DNA of 20,892 nucleotides, taken from the NCBI GenBank assembly GCA_003446655.1, contig DMCZ01000195.1, forward strand, positions 35,564 through 56,455, given 5' to 3'. The notes under the pieces are model-generated. The model saw only the letters and a program-made list of their open reading frames with translations. It ran no database searches and was not told where the DNA came from. Shown one piece after another: positions 14,884 to 20,892 of this stretch; position 1 is the first letter of the stretch; each line of letters starts with the position of its first letter. The stretch comes from Thauera sp. GTDB lineage: Bacteria; Pseudomonadota; Gammaproteobacteria; Burkholderiales; Rhodocyclaceae. The translations under genes and the position numbers were made by a program.

Positions 14884-14895
14884 GCACCAACGCCC

Positions 14896-14930
14896 CAGGG
14901 CGCAAGACCTTGAGCGTGATTGCCGCCCTG
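14896..14930 (+). terminator. Possible weak terminator after hemN
   Basis: CAGGGCG and CGCCCTG form a perfect 7-bp inverted repeat with a 21-base loop, starting 13 bases after the hemN stop and followed by CGTTTTCG. The long loop and short T-run make this doubtful. Confidence 0.3.
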
Positions 14931-14992
14931 CGTTTTCGCAGTGCAGCGTAAAATGATGGCTTCGCCTTTCTGCGCCTCGGGCCGGGATCGTC

Positions 14993-15703
14993 ATGCCTGA
15001 AACAGGTTATCTCGCCGTCTTCCTGATCGGACTGCTCGGTGGCACGCACTGCGTATCGATGTGCGGCGGTATCGTGGGTGCGCTCACGATGCAGGTGCAG
15101 ACGCCGGGTGGAAAGCCGCAATGGCCGCTTCACCTCGCCTACAACCTCGGGCGCATTGGCACCTACACGGCGCTCGGCGGGGCAGTCGGTTTCATCGGTT
15201 CGGTCGGCCTGCTGTATGACGGCATGCTGCCGGTACAGATGACGCTCTACGTCCTGGCCAACCTGATGCTGATTGCGCTCGGTCTCTACCTCACCGGCTT
15301 CACCCGCCTGCTCACCCCGATCGAGCGTGCGGGCCATGTGCTGTGGCGCAGGATCCAGCCCGCGACGCGGCGCTTCCTGCCCGCGCGCTCGGTTCGGCAA
15401 GCCCTGCCGCTCGGCATGCTGTGGGGCTTCATTCCCTGCGGGCTGACGTACTCGATCCTGGCCACCGCGCTGGTCACCGGTTCCGGAGCACGGGGCGCGG
15501 GGCTGATGCTCGCGTTCGGACTGGGGACGCTTCCCAACCTGCTGCTGGCTGGCATGCTGTTCAAGCGTTTTCGCGATTTCACCCGCAACCGCAAGGTGCG
15601 CATCGTCTCGGGCGTGCTCGTGCTCGGCTTCGGGCTGTTCGGGCTTTATCATGCGCCCACGCTCGGCGGCGATTTGTGGAGCGGCGTGGTCTGCGTGACC
15701 TGA
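14993..15703 (+). CDS. TauE/SafE-like (COG2836) membrane protein, probable cbb3/copper biogenesis factor
   Basis: This 236-residue protein has about six membrane helices and the two hallmarks of the COG2836/DsbD_2-like group: GGTHCVSMCGG (Cys20, Cys24) in the first helix and WGFIPCGLTYS (Cys149) in the middle. Members are usually labelled sulfite exporter TauE/SafE. Homologues in many gammaproteobacteria lie next to ccoS, fnr and hemN, and the paired cysteines suggest thiol or copper chemistry rather than sulfite transport. Here it follows hemN by 109 bases, with a TAAAAT -10-like element at 14949-14954, and precedes a copper-chaperone-type gene by 40 bases. A role in supplying copper to the oxidase is inferred from this context. 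Confidence 0.8.
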   Translation: MPETGYLAVFLIGLLGGTHCVSMCGGIVGALTMQVQTPGGKPQWPLHLAYNLGRIGTYTALGGAVGFIGSVGLLYDGMLPVQMTLYVLANLMLIALGLYLTGFTRLLTPIERAGHVLWRRIQPATRRFLPARSVRQALPLGMLWGFIPCGLTYSILATALVTGSGARGAGLMLAFGLGTLPNLLLAGMLFKRFRDFTRNRKVRIVSGVLVLGFGLFGLYHAPTLGGDLWSGVVCVT

Positions 15704-15743
15704 GTGCCCCAGCGGCACCCGATTCAACGATCAGGAGTGGTGC

Positions 15744-15953
15744 ATGAACGAAGTGACGATCAAGGTCGAAGGCATGAGCTGCGGCGGTTGTGTCAAGAAC
15801 GTGACCGGCGTGCTCAAGGCACTCGCAGGGGTCGAGGACGTGCAGGTCTCGCTGGAGCAGGGCAGCGCGACGGTGCGCTTCGATCCGGCGCAGGTGTCGG
15901 TCGAGGCCCTGCGGGCGGCGGTCGAGGACGCAGGCTTCGACGCCCCGGCCTGA
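15744..15953 (+). CDS. HMA-domain copper chaperone (CopZ-like)
   Basis: A 69-residue single heavy-metal-associated domain has the metal-binding GMSCGGC motif (Cys13, Cys16) and the usual beta-alpha-beta-beta-alpha-beta pattern, ending EDAGFDAPA. Such soluble cytoplasmic proteins carry Cu(I) to P1B ATPases. AGGAG at about 15733-15737 precedes the ATG. It follows the COG2836-type gene by 40 bases, probably in one transcript. CcoI, encoded 12.5 kb to the left, is a plausible partner, but a CopA elsewhere in the genome is equally possible. The frame uses the standard length, so no truncation is suspected. Confidence 0.9.
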   Translation: MNEVTIKVEGMSCGGCVKNVTGVLKALAGVEDVQVSLEQGSATVRFDPAQVSVEALRAAVEDAGFDAPA

Positions 15954-15959
15954 AGACGG

Positions 15960-15989
15960 GCGCCAGGCGGTGCGCGCATGCCCTGGCGC
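15960..15989 (+). terminator. Hairpin after the copper-chaperone gene
   Basis: GCGCCAGG and CCTGGCGC form a perfect 8-bp stem with a 14-base loop, six bases after the stop. There is no T-run. It separates the chaperone gene from the ppa promoter. Confidence 0.35.
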
Positions 15990-16025
15990 ACGCAGGACGC
16001 TGTGCAAGGCATTGTGGTTTCCCCC

Positions 16026-16031
16026 TATAAT
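16026..16031 (+). promoter_or_regulatory. Consensus -10 of the ppa promoter
   Basis: An exact TATAAT lies 30 bases before the ppa start codon in a CCCCCTATAATCCGCGC context. No good -35 is visible 17 bases upstream (TGCAAG at 16003). This looks like a constitutive sigma70-type promoter for a housekeeping gene, with a start around 16037-16038. Confidence 0.6.
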
Positions 16032-16061
16032 CCGCGCACAATTTTTCCACGGGAGGGATTC

Positions 16062-16589
16062 ATGGGTTTCGATCTGGTCAGCGCCGGCAAGGACGTGCCG
16101 AACGATATCAACGTCATCATCGAGATCTCCGCGCAGGGCGATCCGATCAAGTTCGAGGTGGACAAGGACAGCGGCGCCGTCTTCGTCGACCGCTTCATGG
16201 GCACCTCGATGCGTTACCCGCTCAACTACGGCTATGTGCCGCACACCATCGCCGGTGATGGCGACCCGGTGGACGTCCTGGTCGTGACCCCGTTCCCGTT
16301 GCAGCCCGGCGTGGTCATCCGCTGCCGTCCGGTGGGCGTGCTGAAGATGGAAGATGATGGTGGCGTCGATGCCAAGGTCGTCGCCGTGCCGGTGTCCAAG
16401 CTGACGCCGCTCTACGACAAGGTCCAGACCACCGACGACCTGCCCGAACTGCTGATGAAGCAGACCGTGCACTTCTTCGAGCACTACAAGGATCTCGAGC
16501 CCGGCAAGTGGGTCAAGGTCCTGGGCTGGGGCACCGTCGAGGAGGCCAAGCAGGAGATCGTGAACGGTCTGGCGGCGGGCAAGAAGTAA
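16062..16589 (+). CDS. ppa: Inorganic pyrophosphatase (family I, soluble)
   Basis: The 175-residue cytoplasmic enzyme hydrolyses PPi to two phosphates and pulls biosynthetic reactions forward. The family I signature DGDPVDVL places the metal-binding aspartates at 66, 68 and 71, one residue from E. coli PPase. RYPLNYGYVP and KVVAVP are also present, and the length is standard. The ATG at 16062 is preceded by GGGAGGGA, and a consensus -10 lies at 16026. An in-frame ATG at 15978 is upstream of that promoter and is not used. It is probably an independent housekeeping gene. Confidence 0.97.
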   Translation: MGFDLVSAGKDVPNDINVIIEISAQGDPIKFEVDKDSGAVFVDRFMGTSMRYPLNYGYVPHTIAGDGDPVDVLVVTPFPLQPGVVIRCRPVGVLKMEDDGGVDAKVVAVPVSKLTPLYDKVQTTDDLPELLMKQTVHFFEHYKDLEPGKWVKVLGWGTVEEAKQEIVNGLAAGKK

Positions 16590-16610
16590 CAGACCCGCAG
16601 GTTCCTGTGT

Positions 16611-16641
16611 CCGAAAGGCCCGCCATGCGCGGGCCTTTCGG
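16611..16641. terminator. Bidirectional hairpin between ppa and the convergent glcG-like gene
   Basis: CCGAAAGGCCCGC pairs perfectly with GCGGGCCTTTCGG (13 bp) around a five-base loop, 21 bases after ppa. The trailing sequence GCGTTTACGG has only a short T-run. Its position between convergent genes supports a terminator function in both directions. Confidence 0.75.
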
Positions 16642-16657
16642 CGTTTACGGTGCAGAT

Positions 16658-17107
16658 TCAGGTGCGCGCGGTTCCTGCGGTGTCGTCCTTCCCGCTCGCT
16701 GCGGCGTGGGCGAGCAGGGCGATGACGCCGGCGCGTGCGACCTGTGCGTCCTCGCCGGACTTCACCCCGGACACGCCAACCGCACCGATCACGCAGCCCT
16801 CGACGACGATCGGTTCACCGCCTTCCAGCGGCACCACCGGCATCGCCAGCGCGGCGAAGCGGCCGTTGTTGACCATGTCCTCGAAGGCCTTGCTCGGTTT
16901 GCCGGTGAGCACGCAGGTGCGCGCCTTCTCGGGGGCGACGGCGGCGCTCATCAACGGCGCGCCGTCCATGCGCTGCAACCAGAGGGCGTGACCGCCTGCA
17001 TCGCAGATGGCGATGCTGACCGCCCAGCCATGCGCGAGCGCCTCGGCTTCGGCGGCTGCAGCGATGAGCTTGACGTCGTCGAGCAGCAGGGTATGGGTTG
17101 TCTTCAT
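16658..17107 (-). CDS. GlcG/HbpS-family haem-binding-like protein
   Basis: The 149-residue protein is a single GlcG/HbpS (formerly DUF336) domain. It contains the family stretches AEAEALAHGWAVSIAICDAG, LQRMDGAP, SAAVAPEKARTC and GGEPIVVEGCVIGAVGVSG. Members occur in glycolate and other catabolic operons and as the secreted haem-binding HbpS of Streptomyces. The role in catabolic operons is unknown. No signal peptide is seen, so it is probably cytoplasmic. It is the last gene of the minus-strand lysR-hyi-glcG-like series, 79 bases after hyi. The weak ribosome binding site suggests modest translation. The C-terminal tail (GKDDTAGTART) is unstructured. Confidence 0.85.
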   Translation of the reverse strand: MKTTHTLLLDDVKLIAAAAEAEALAHGWAVSIAICDAGGHALWLQRMDGAPLMSAAVAPEKARTCVLTGKPSKAFEDMVNNGRFAALAMPVVPLEGGEPIVVEGCVIGAVGVSGVKSGEDAQVARAGVIALLAHAAASGKDDTAGTART

Positions 17108-17155
17108 GTTCGGTCTCGTGGTGGTTGGTTGGAGTCGGTCGGTGCGCCTTGCCTG

Positions 17156-17172
17156 TCGGCGGGGCCCGCCGA
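17156..17172. repeat. Short hairpin between hyi and the glcG-like gene
   Basis: TCGGCGG and CCGCCGA form a 7-bp stem with a GGC loop in the 79-base gap. It could be an intercistronic RNA structure, but in DNA this GC-rich it may also be chance. Confidence 0.3.
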
Positions 17173-17186
17173 TGGATCCGGGACGC

Positions 17187-17966
17187 TCAGCTGGCGAGCG
17201 CCTCGATCCAGCCCAGGCCTTCGCGGGTGCCGGCGACGGGCTTGTATTCGCAGCCGATCCAGCCCTCGTAGCCGAGCTGGTCGATGAGGCGGAAAAGCCA
17301 GGCGTAGTTGATCTCGCCCGTGCCTGGCTCGTGGCGGCCGGGGTTGTCCGCGATCTGCATGTGGGCGATCCGCGGGAGGTGCTTCGCGATCGTGTTGGCG
17401 AGTTCGCCCTCCATGCGCTGCATGTGATAGATGTCGTGCTGCAGCCACAGGTTGGATGAGCCCACCTCGTCGATCAGCGCGATCGCCTGCGCCGTGCGGT
17501 TGAGGTAGAAGCCGGGTATGTCCCAGGTGTTGATCGGCTCGACCAGCAGGCGGACGCCCGCCTCCTGGAGCTTGTCCGCCGCAAAGCGCAGGTTGGCGAC
17601 GAAGGTCTGGCGAACCTTGTCCGGATCGACGCCGGCGGGGGTGATGCCGGCGAGGCAGTTGAGCTGCTTGCAGCCGAGCGTGGTGGCGTACTCGATGGCA
17701 CGGCCGACGCCATCCTGGAACTCGCCGACGCGGTCCGGATGGCAGGCGATGCCGCGCTCGCCGGCGTCCCAGTTGCCCGCCGGCAGGTTGTGCAGCACCT
17801 GCACCAGGCCGTGCTTCACGAGGCGTTCGCCGATCGCGTCCTTGTCGAAGGCGTACGGGAAGAGGAACTCCACGCCCTTGAAGCCGGCTTCCGCTGCCGC
17901 CTGGAAGCGGTCGAGGAAAGGTACTTCGTTGAACAGCATGGTCAGGTTGGCGTTGAACTTGGGCAT
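17187..17966 (-). CDS. hyi: Hydroxypyruvate isomerase family protein (TIM barrel)
   Basis: The 259-residue protein is a xylose-isomerase-like TIM barrel with the paired metal-binding or catalytic glutamates of hydroxypyruvate isomerase: Glu143 in LLVEPINTWD and Glu240 in GCEYKP, one and zero residues away from E. coli Hyi (258 residues). The FNANLTMLF start and HNLPAGNWDAGERG are typical. Hyi interconverts hydroxypyruvate and tartronate semialdehyde in glyoxylate metabolism. Related OtnI proteins act on 2-oxo-tetronates, and sequence alone does not separate the two securely. GGAG lies nine bases before the start. It follows lysR by 45 bases on the same strand and precedes the glcG-like gene. 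Confidence 0.87.
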   Translation of the reverse strand: MPKFNANLTMLFNEVPFLDRFQAAAEAGFKGVEFLFPYAFDKDAIGERLVKHGLVQVLHNLPAGNWDAGERGIACHPDRVGEFQDGVGRAIEYATTLGCKQLNCLAGITPAGVDPDKVRQTFVANLRFAADKLQEAGVRLLVEPINTWDIPGFYLNRTAQAIALIDEVGSSNLWLQHDIYHMQRMEGELANTIAKHLPRIAHMQIADNPGRHEPGTGEINYAWLFRLIDQLGYEGWIGCEYKPVAGTREGLGWIEALAS

Positions 17967-18011
17967 TGCTTCAGCTCCGGTTGTCGGTTGCGCAGGGGAT
18001 GGGTTCGCGGC

Positions 18012-18926
18012 TCAGGGATGCGATGCCGCGGGCAACCGGGCCTCGAGCTCCCGGCGGAAGAGGGTGGCGAGCCTTTTTGCCGCGCTGCCGAGCGGCACGC
18101 CGCGCAGGGTGAGCAGGCCCAGGGGCATGGTCGGCGGCAGTGGCTGCAGCGGAAGCGGGCGTAGGCCGACGCCGACCTGCGGGTCGGTGATCAGCACCTT
18201 TGGTCCGTACCCGATCAGGTCGTTACGGCGAGCCAGCTCGAGGATCAGGAAGGGCGAGGAGCAGTGCAGGATGCGGCTTGGCGCCGGCAGGCCATGTGTC
18301 TCGAGCCAGCCGACCAGGTTCATCCTCTGGCTCCCGGCGCTCAGGTTCAGCACCCACTCCGCATCCGCCACCGCCCGCCAGTCTTCGGTTCCGGTCAGCG
18401 GGTGGCTGGCGCGCACGAAGGGAATGGCTTCGGTATCGGCGAGGGGTTCGAAGTCGATTTCGTAGGGCAGATCCTGCGGCGACGCGAGCGCAATCGCGAA
18501 ATCGATCTTGCCCTCGATCAGACCGGGCAAGGCCTGCACCAGCAGTCCCTCGTGAAAGGTGAGCTCGGCCTCCGGCTGCGCCCTGCGGAACGCCGTGAGC
18601 ACCCGCGGCAGTACGGTCGCCGTGACCAGCGGGGTGATTGCCGCCTTGACGTGGGCGCCCGCACCGCCGCGCATCTGGTGGATCTCCGCGCGGGCCTTTT
18701 CGATCGTCGCCAGTACCAGACGCGCGCGAACCAGCAGCGCGTTGCCCTCGGGCGTGAAGCCGATGCCCTTGTAGCTGCGTTGAAGCAGCTCGGCCCCGAC
18801 ATCCTCCTCGAGCTCGCGCAGGGCCTTGGTCAGGGCGCTCTGGCTCAGGCTCATGGCGCGGGCCGCGGCCCGGATCGAGCCGCTGTCGGCGACCTGCACG
18901 AGAGCCTTGAGCTGGTGGTCCTTCAT
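18012..18926 (-). CDS. LysR-family transcriptional regulator
   Basis: The 304-residue protein has the LysR winged helix-turn-helix at residues 1-60 (LKALVQVADSGSIRAAAR, then SQSALTKALRELEEDVG) and a two-lobed effector-binding domain from about 90 to the end. The domain resembles the group that regulates aromatic or amide catabolism, but the effector cannot be named. It is divergent from the M20 hydrolase with a 107-base gap, the usual LysR arrangement with its target. It is also first in line with hyi and the glcG-like gene, so it may control both arms. Confidence 0.93.
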   Translation of the reverse strand: MKDHQLKALVQVADSGSIRAAARAMSLSQSALTKALRELEEDVGAELLQRSYKGIGFTPEGNALLVRARLVLATIEKARAEIHQMRGGAGAHVKAAITPLVTATVLPRVLTAFRRAQPEAELTFHEGLLVQALPGLIEGKIDFAIALASPQDLPYEIDFEPLADTEAIPFVRASHPLTGTEDWRAVADAEWVLNLSAGSQRMNLVGWLETHGLPAPSRILHCSSPFLILELARRNDLIGYGPKVLITDPQVGVGLRPLPLQPLPPTMPLGLLTLRGVPLGSAAKRLATLFRRELEARLPAASHP

Positions 18927-18961
18927 GATTCTGGAGACCTCTGCAGGTTGTCATCCACAAA

Positions 18962-19001
18962 AAAATATCGCCTTACGGTGTTCGGATCAACTTATTAATA
19001 T
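18962..19001. promoter_or_regulatory. Divergent promoter region of lysR and the M20 hydrolase
   Basis: On the minus strand, TTGATC (plus 18985-18990) and TATTTT (plus 18962-18967) are separated by exactly 17 bases, a credible sigma70 promoter for lysR. On the plus strand, TAATAT at 18996-19001 is a possible -10 for the hydrolase with only a poor TTACGG -35, as expected for an activator-dependent promoter. The AT-rich stretch ACTTATTAATATCTGG stands out from the high-GC surroundings and is where a LysR site would be expected. Confidence 0.55.
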
Positions 19002-19033
19002 CTGGACATGAACAAATTCTATTGGTGAACCAG

Positions 19034-20251
19034 ATGACGACCGCAGATGCATTCGCGACCGAGATCGATACCGAGCAGATGAAGGTATGGCGCCATGCCA
19101 TCCACCGCAACCCCGAGCTGGGTTTCGAGGAGAAGGCCACCAGCGCGCTCGTCGCCGAACAGTTGAAGGCGTGGGGCTACGAGGTGCACACCGGCATTGC
19201 AGTCACCGGTGTGGTGGGTGTGCTGCGCTGGGGCACGGGCGAGGGCCGCTGCATCGGCCTGCGCGCGGACATGGACGCCATCCCGGTCCAGGAAATGACC
19301 GGTCTGCCCTGGGCCAGCGTCAACCCCGGGAAGATGCACGGCTGCGGCCACGACGGCCACACCGCCATGCTGCTCGGCGCGGCGCGGGCGCTTGCCGGGC
19401 GTGCGCGAGCCGGGCGGTTGCCGGGCAGCGGCACGCTGGTGCTGATCTTCCAGCCGGCCGAGGAGCTCGGCGGCGGCGGCGGCGCGCGGCGCATGCTGGA
19501 GGAGGGGCTGTTCGAGCGCTTCCCCTGCGATGTGATCTTCGGCATGCACAACTTTCCCGGCATACCGGTCGGCCAGGTTCACGTGCGCCCGGGCGCCTTC
19601 ATGGCCTCCTCTGACAAGGTGCTGATCCGCTTCGTCGGTCGCGGTGGGCACGGCGGCATGCCGCACATGGCGGTCGATCCGACCCTGCCGGCGGCGGCGA
19701 CCGTGCTCGGGCTGCAGACCATCGTCGGCCGCAACGTCAATCCCAACCTCGCCGCGGTGATCAGCGTCGGCCGCCTCGCAGCGGGGGCCACCTACAACGT
19801 GATCGCAGCGTCGGCCGAACTCGAACTGAGCGTGCGCACCCTCGACCCTGAGGTCCGCGACCTGGTCGAGCGCCGCATCCGCGAGCTCGCCGACAACCAG
19901 GCGCGTGCCTATGGTTGCAGCGCGGAGATCCGCTACGAGCGCGGCTACCCGGTGCTGATCAACGCCGCCGAGCCCACCGCCTTCGCGGTCGAGGTCGCGC
20001 GCCAGACCTTCGGCGCCGACCACGTGGTGGCCGATGCCCAGCCGCTCACCGGCAGCGAGGACTTCGCCTTCCTGCTCGAGCAGGTGCCCGGCTGCTACCT
20101 GCTTGTCGGCAACGGCGACAACGGCCACACCGAGGGCCGGTGGTCGGGCGAATGCATGGTCCATAACCCGCACTACGATTTCAACGATGCCTGCCTCGCG
20201 GTGGGCGCCCGACTGTGGCTCGGCCTGGTCGAGCAGTACTTCCATAACTAA
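19034..20251 (+). CDS. M20 family metallo-amidohydrolase (HipO/AmaA-like)
   Basis: The 405-residue protein is a zinc/manganese aminoacylase of the M20D type. Visible motifs are HRNPELGFEE near the start, GLRADMDAIP, the metal-ligand motif H102-G-C104-G-H106-D-G-H, QPAEELGGG and, near the C-terminus, GSEDFAFLLE. Such enzymes cleave N-acyl, N-benzoyl or carbamoyl groups from amino acids; the substrate here is not determinable. There is no signal peptide, so it is cytoplasmic. TTG at 19022 and GTG at 19025 are in frame, but the ATG at 19034 has GGTGAA just upstream and is preferred. The gene is 18 bases before a TRAP binding-protein gene and divergent from lysR, suggesting uptake and intracellular hydrolysis of one compound. 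Confidence 0.92.
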   Translation: MTTADAFATEIDTEQMKVWRHAIHRNPELGFEEKATSALVAEQLKAWGYEVHTGIAVTGVVGVLRWGTGEGRCIGLRADMDAIPVQEMTGLPWASVNPGKMHGCGHDGHTAMLLGAARALAGRARAGRLPGSGTLVLIFQPAEELGGGGGARRMLEEGLFERFPCDVIFGMHNFPGIPVGQVHVRPGAFMASSDKVLIRFVGRGGHGGMPHMAVDPTLPAAATVLGLQTIVGRNVNPNLAAVISVGRLAAGATYNVIAASAELELSVRTLDPEVRDLVERRIRELADNQARAYGCSAEIRYERGYPVLINAAEPTAFAVEVARQTFGADHVVADAQPLTGSEDFAFLLEQVPGCYLLVGNGDNGHTEGRWSGECMVHNPHYDFNDACLAVGARLWLGLVEQYFHN

Positions 20252-20269
20252 ACACTGTAAGGAGGCAAC

Positions 20270-20892
20270 ATGAAACTCAGCAAACTTCTGGCCACCCTGT
20301 CCACCGGCTTCGTCCTCGCGACCGGCGCCGGCCTGCCGGCCGCCCAGGCCGCCACCACCCTGACCATGTCGAGCTGGGTGTCGCCCACCCACTTTCTGAC
20401 GCCCGAGGTCTTCCAGCCCTGGATCGAGGACGTCAAGCGCGTCACCGAAGGCCGCGTCGACGTGCGCATCCTGCCTAAGCCCGTCGGCGGCCCTGCCCAG
20501 CACTGGGAGCTGGCGCGCAAGGGCGTGGCCGACATCACCTGGGGCAACTTCACCTACGAGCCCGATCGCTTCAAGGCGCTGTGGTTCTCGGAGATGCCCT
20601 TCACCGGCACCAACGCCGAGGCCTCCTCGGTGGCGCTGTGGGAGACCTACGAGAAATACCTCGCCGGCAAGCCCGCCTTCGAGGGCGTGGTCATGCTCGG
20701 CGTCGGCCTCTTCGGCGGCGGCCAGATCCACCACGGCAGCAAGCCCATCATCGAGCCCGACGACCTCAAGAACCAGAAGGTGCGCATGGGCGGCCCGATC
20801 CAGAAGCGCCTGCTCGAGGATCTCGGCGCGGTGGCGGTCGCCGGTCCCGGCCCGAAGGCCTACGAGCTGCTCGAGAGCGGCGTGGTCGATGC
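20270..20892 (+). CDS. TRAP transporter substrate-binding protein (DctP family), 3' truncated
   Basis: The first 207 residues are visible; the gene runs off the window. A Sec signal peptide with a lysine-containing n-region, a hydrophobic core and AQA (residues 25-27) predicts cleavage after Ala27. The mature part begins TTLTMSSWVSPTHFLTPEVF and shows the DctP fold, including GRVDVRILP, LARKGVADITWG and the DLKNQKVRMGGP segment that forms part of the carboxylate-binding site. It would bind an organic acid in the periplasm for a DctQM membrane pair expected just to the right. AAGGAGG lies four bases before the ATG. Ligand identity is unknown; the hydrolase upstream hints at an N-acylated acid. 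Confidence 0.93.
   Translation, partial: MKLSKLLATLSTGFVLATGAGLPAAQAATTLTMSSWVSPTHFLTPEVFQPWIEDVKRVTEGRVDVRILPKPVGGPAQHWELARKGVADITWGNFTYEPDRFKALWFSEMPFTGTNAEASSVALWETYEKYLAGKPAFEGVVMLGVGLFGGGQIHHGSKPIIEPDDLKNQKVRMGGPIQKRLLEDLGAVAVAGPGPKAYELLESGVVD

Noticed and set aside
15978..16061. An in-frame upstream ATG that would add 28 residues to pyrophosphatase.
   Set aside because: It lies upstream of the consensus -10 at 16026. The ATG at 16062 has a strong ribosome binding site and gives the standard length.
19019..20734. A 571-codon minus-strand open frame opposite the M20 and DctP genes.
   Set aside because: It is a third-position GC shadow. Its composition is Gly/Ala/His-rich without motifs, and the plus-strand genes have good ribosome binding sites, a signal peptide and metal-binding motifs.
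1..20892. Searched for tRNA or rRNA genes, CRISPR arrays, insertion sequences, transposase genes, direct-repeat attachment sites and prophage genes.
   Set aside because: None was seen. All gaps are short apart from the ccoS-ccoN gap, and gene order is that of a stable chromosomal region.

Overview
The window is high-GC, gene-dense DNA that most resembles a facultatively denitrifying betaproteobacterium of the Azoarcus/Thauera/Aromatoleum (Rhodocyclales) type. This placement is inferred from protein style, codon use and gene content: a high-affinity cbb3 oxidase cluster, paired FNR and DNR regulators, oxygen-independent haem synthesis, and a TRAP-type catabolic cluster. No database search was possible.

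Positions 1-561 hold the 3' end of a short-chain 3-hydroxyacyl-CoA dehydrogenase. Positions 719-9311 form a complete cbb3 cytochrome oxidase locus, all on the plus strand: ccoI and ccoS, a 496-base regulatory gap, ccoNOQP, a strong hairpin, ccoG, ccoH and a 48-residue DUF3149-like membrane protein. The locus closes with a perfect 18-bp bidirectional terminator. Positions 9390-11368 carry a divergent pair, a universal stress protein and a beta-CASP metallo-beta-lactamase-fold RNA hydrolase, sharing a perfect FNR box. Positions 11437-14883 carry the regulators and their anaerobic partner: a cysteine-free DNR-type regulator, a SirB2-family membrane protein, FNR with its iron-sulfur cysteines, and hemN. 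Positions 14993-16589 hold a COG2836-type membrane protein, a small HMA copper chaperone and inorganic pyrophosphatase. From 16658 to the right edge lies a separate catabolic cluster: glcG-like, hydroxypyruvate isomerase and a LysR regulator on the minus strand, diverging from an M20 amidohydrolase and a TRAP substrate-binding protein cut by the window end.

The left 15 kb works as one low-oxygen module. CcoI, CcoG, probably the COG2836 protein and the HMA chaperone supply copper to the CcoN active site. HemN supplies haem without oxygen. FNR and DNR are predicted to act at four FNR-type boxes (3448, 3815, 9896, 13424), which lie upstream of ccoN, usp/beta-CASP, fnr/hemN and one stretch with no protein gene.

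The most interesting item is that last stretch. At 3448-3586, a perfect-dyad FNR box, a well-placed -10 and a strong intrinsic terminator enclose about 90 bases with no ORF. This looks like an FNR-activated small RNA encoded between ccoS and ccoN, analogous in logic to enterobacterial FnrS but not recognisably homologous.
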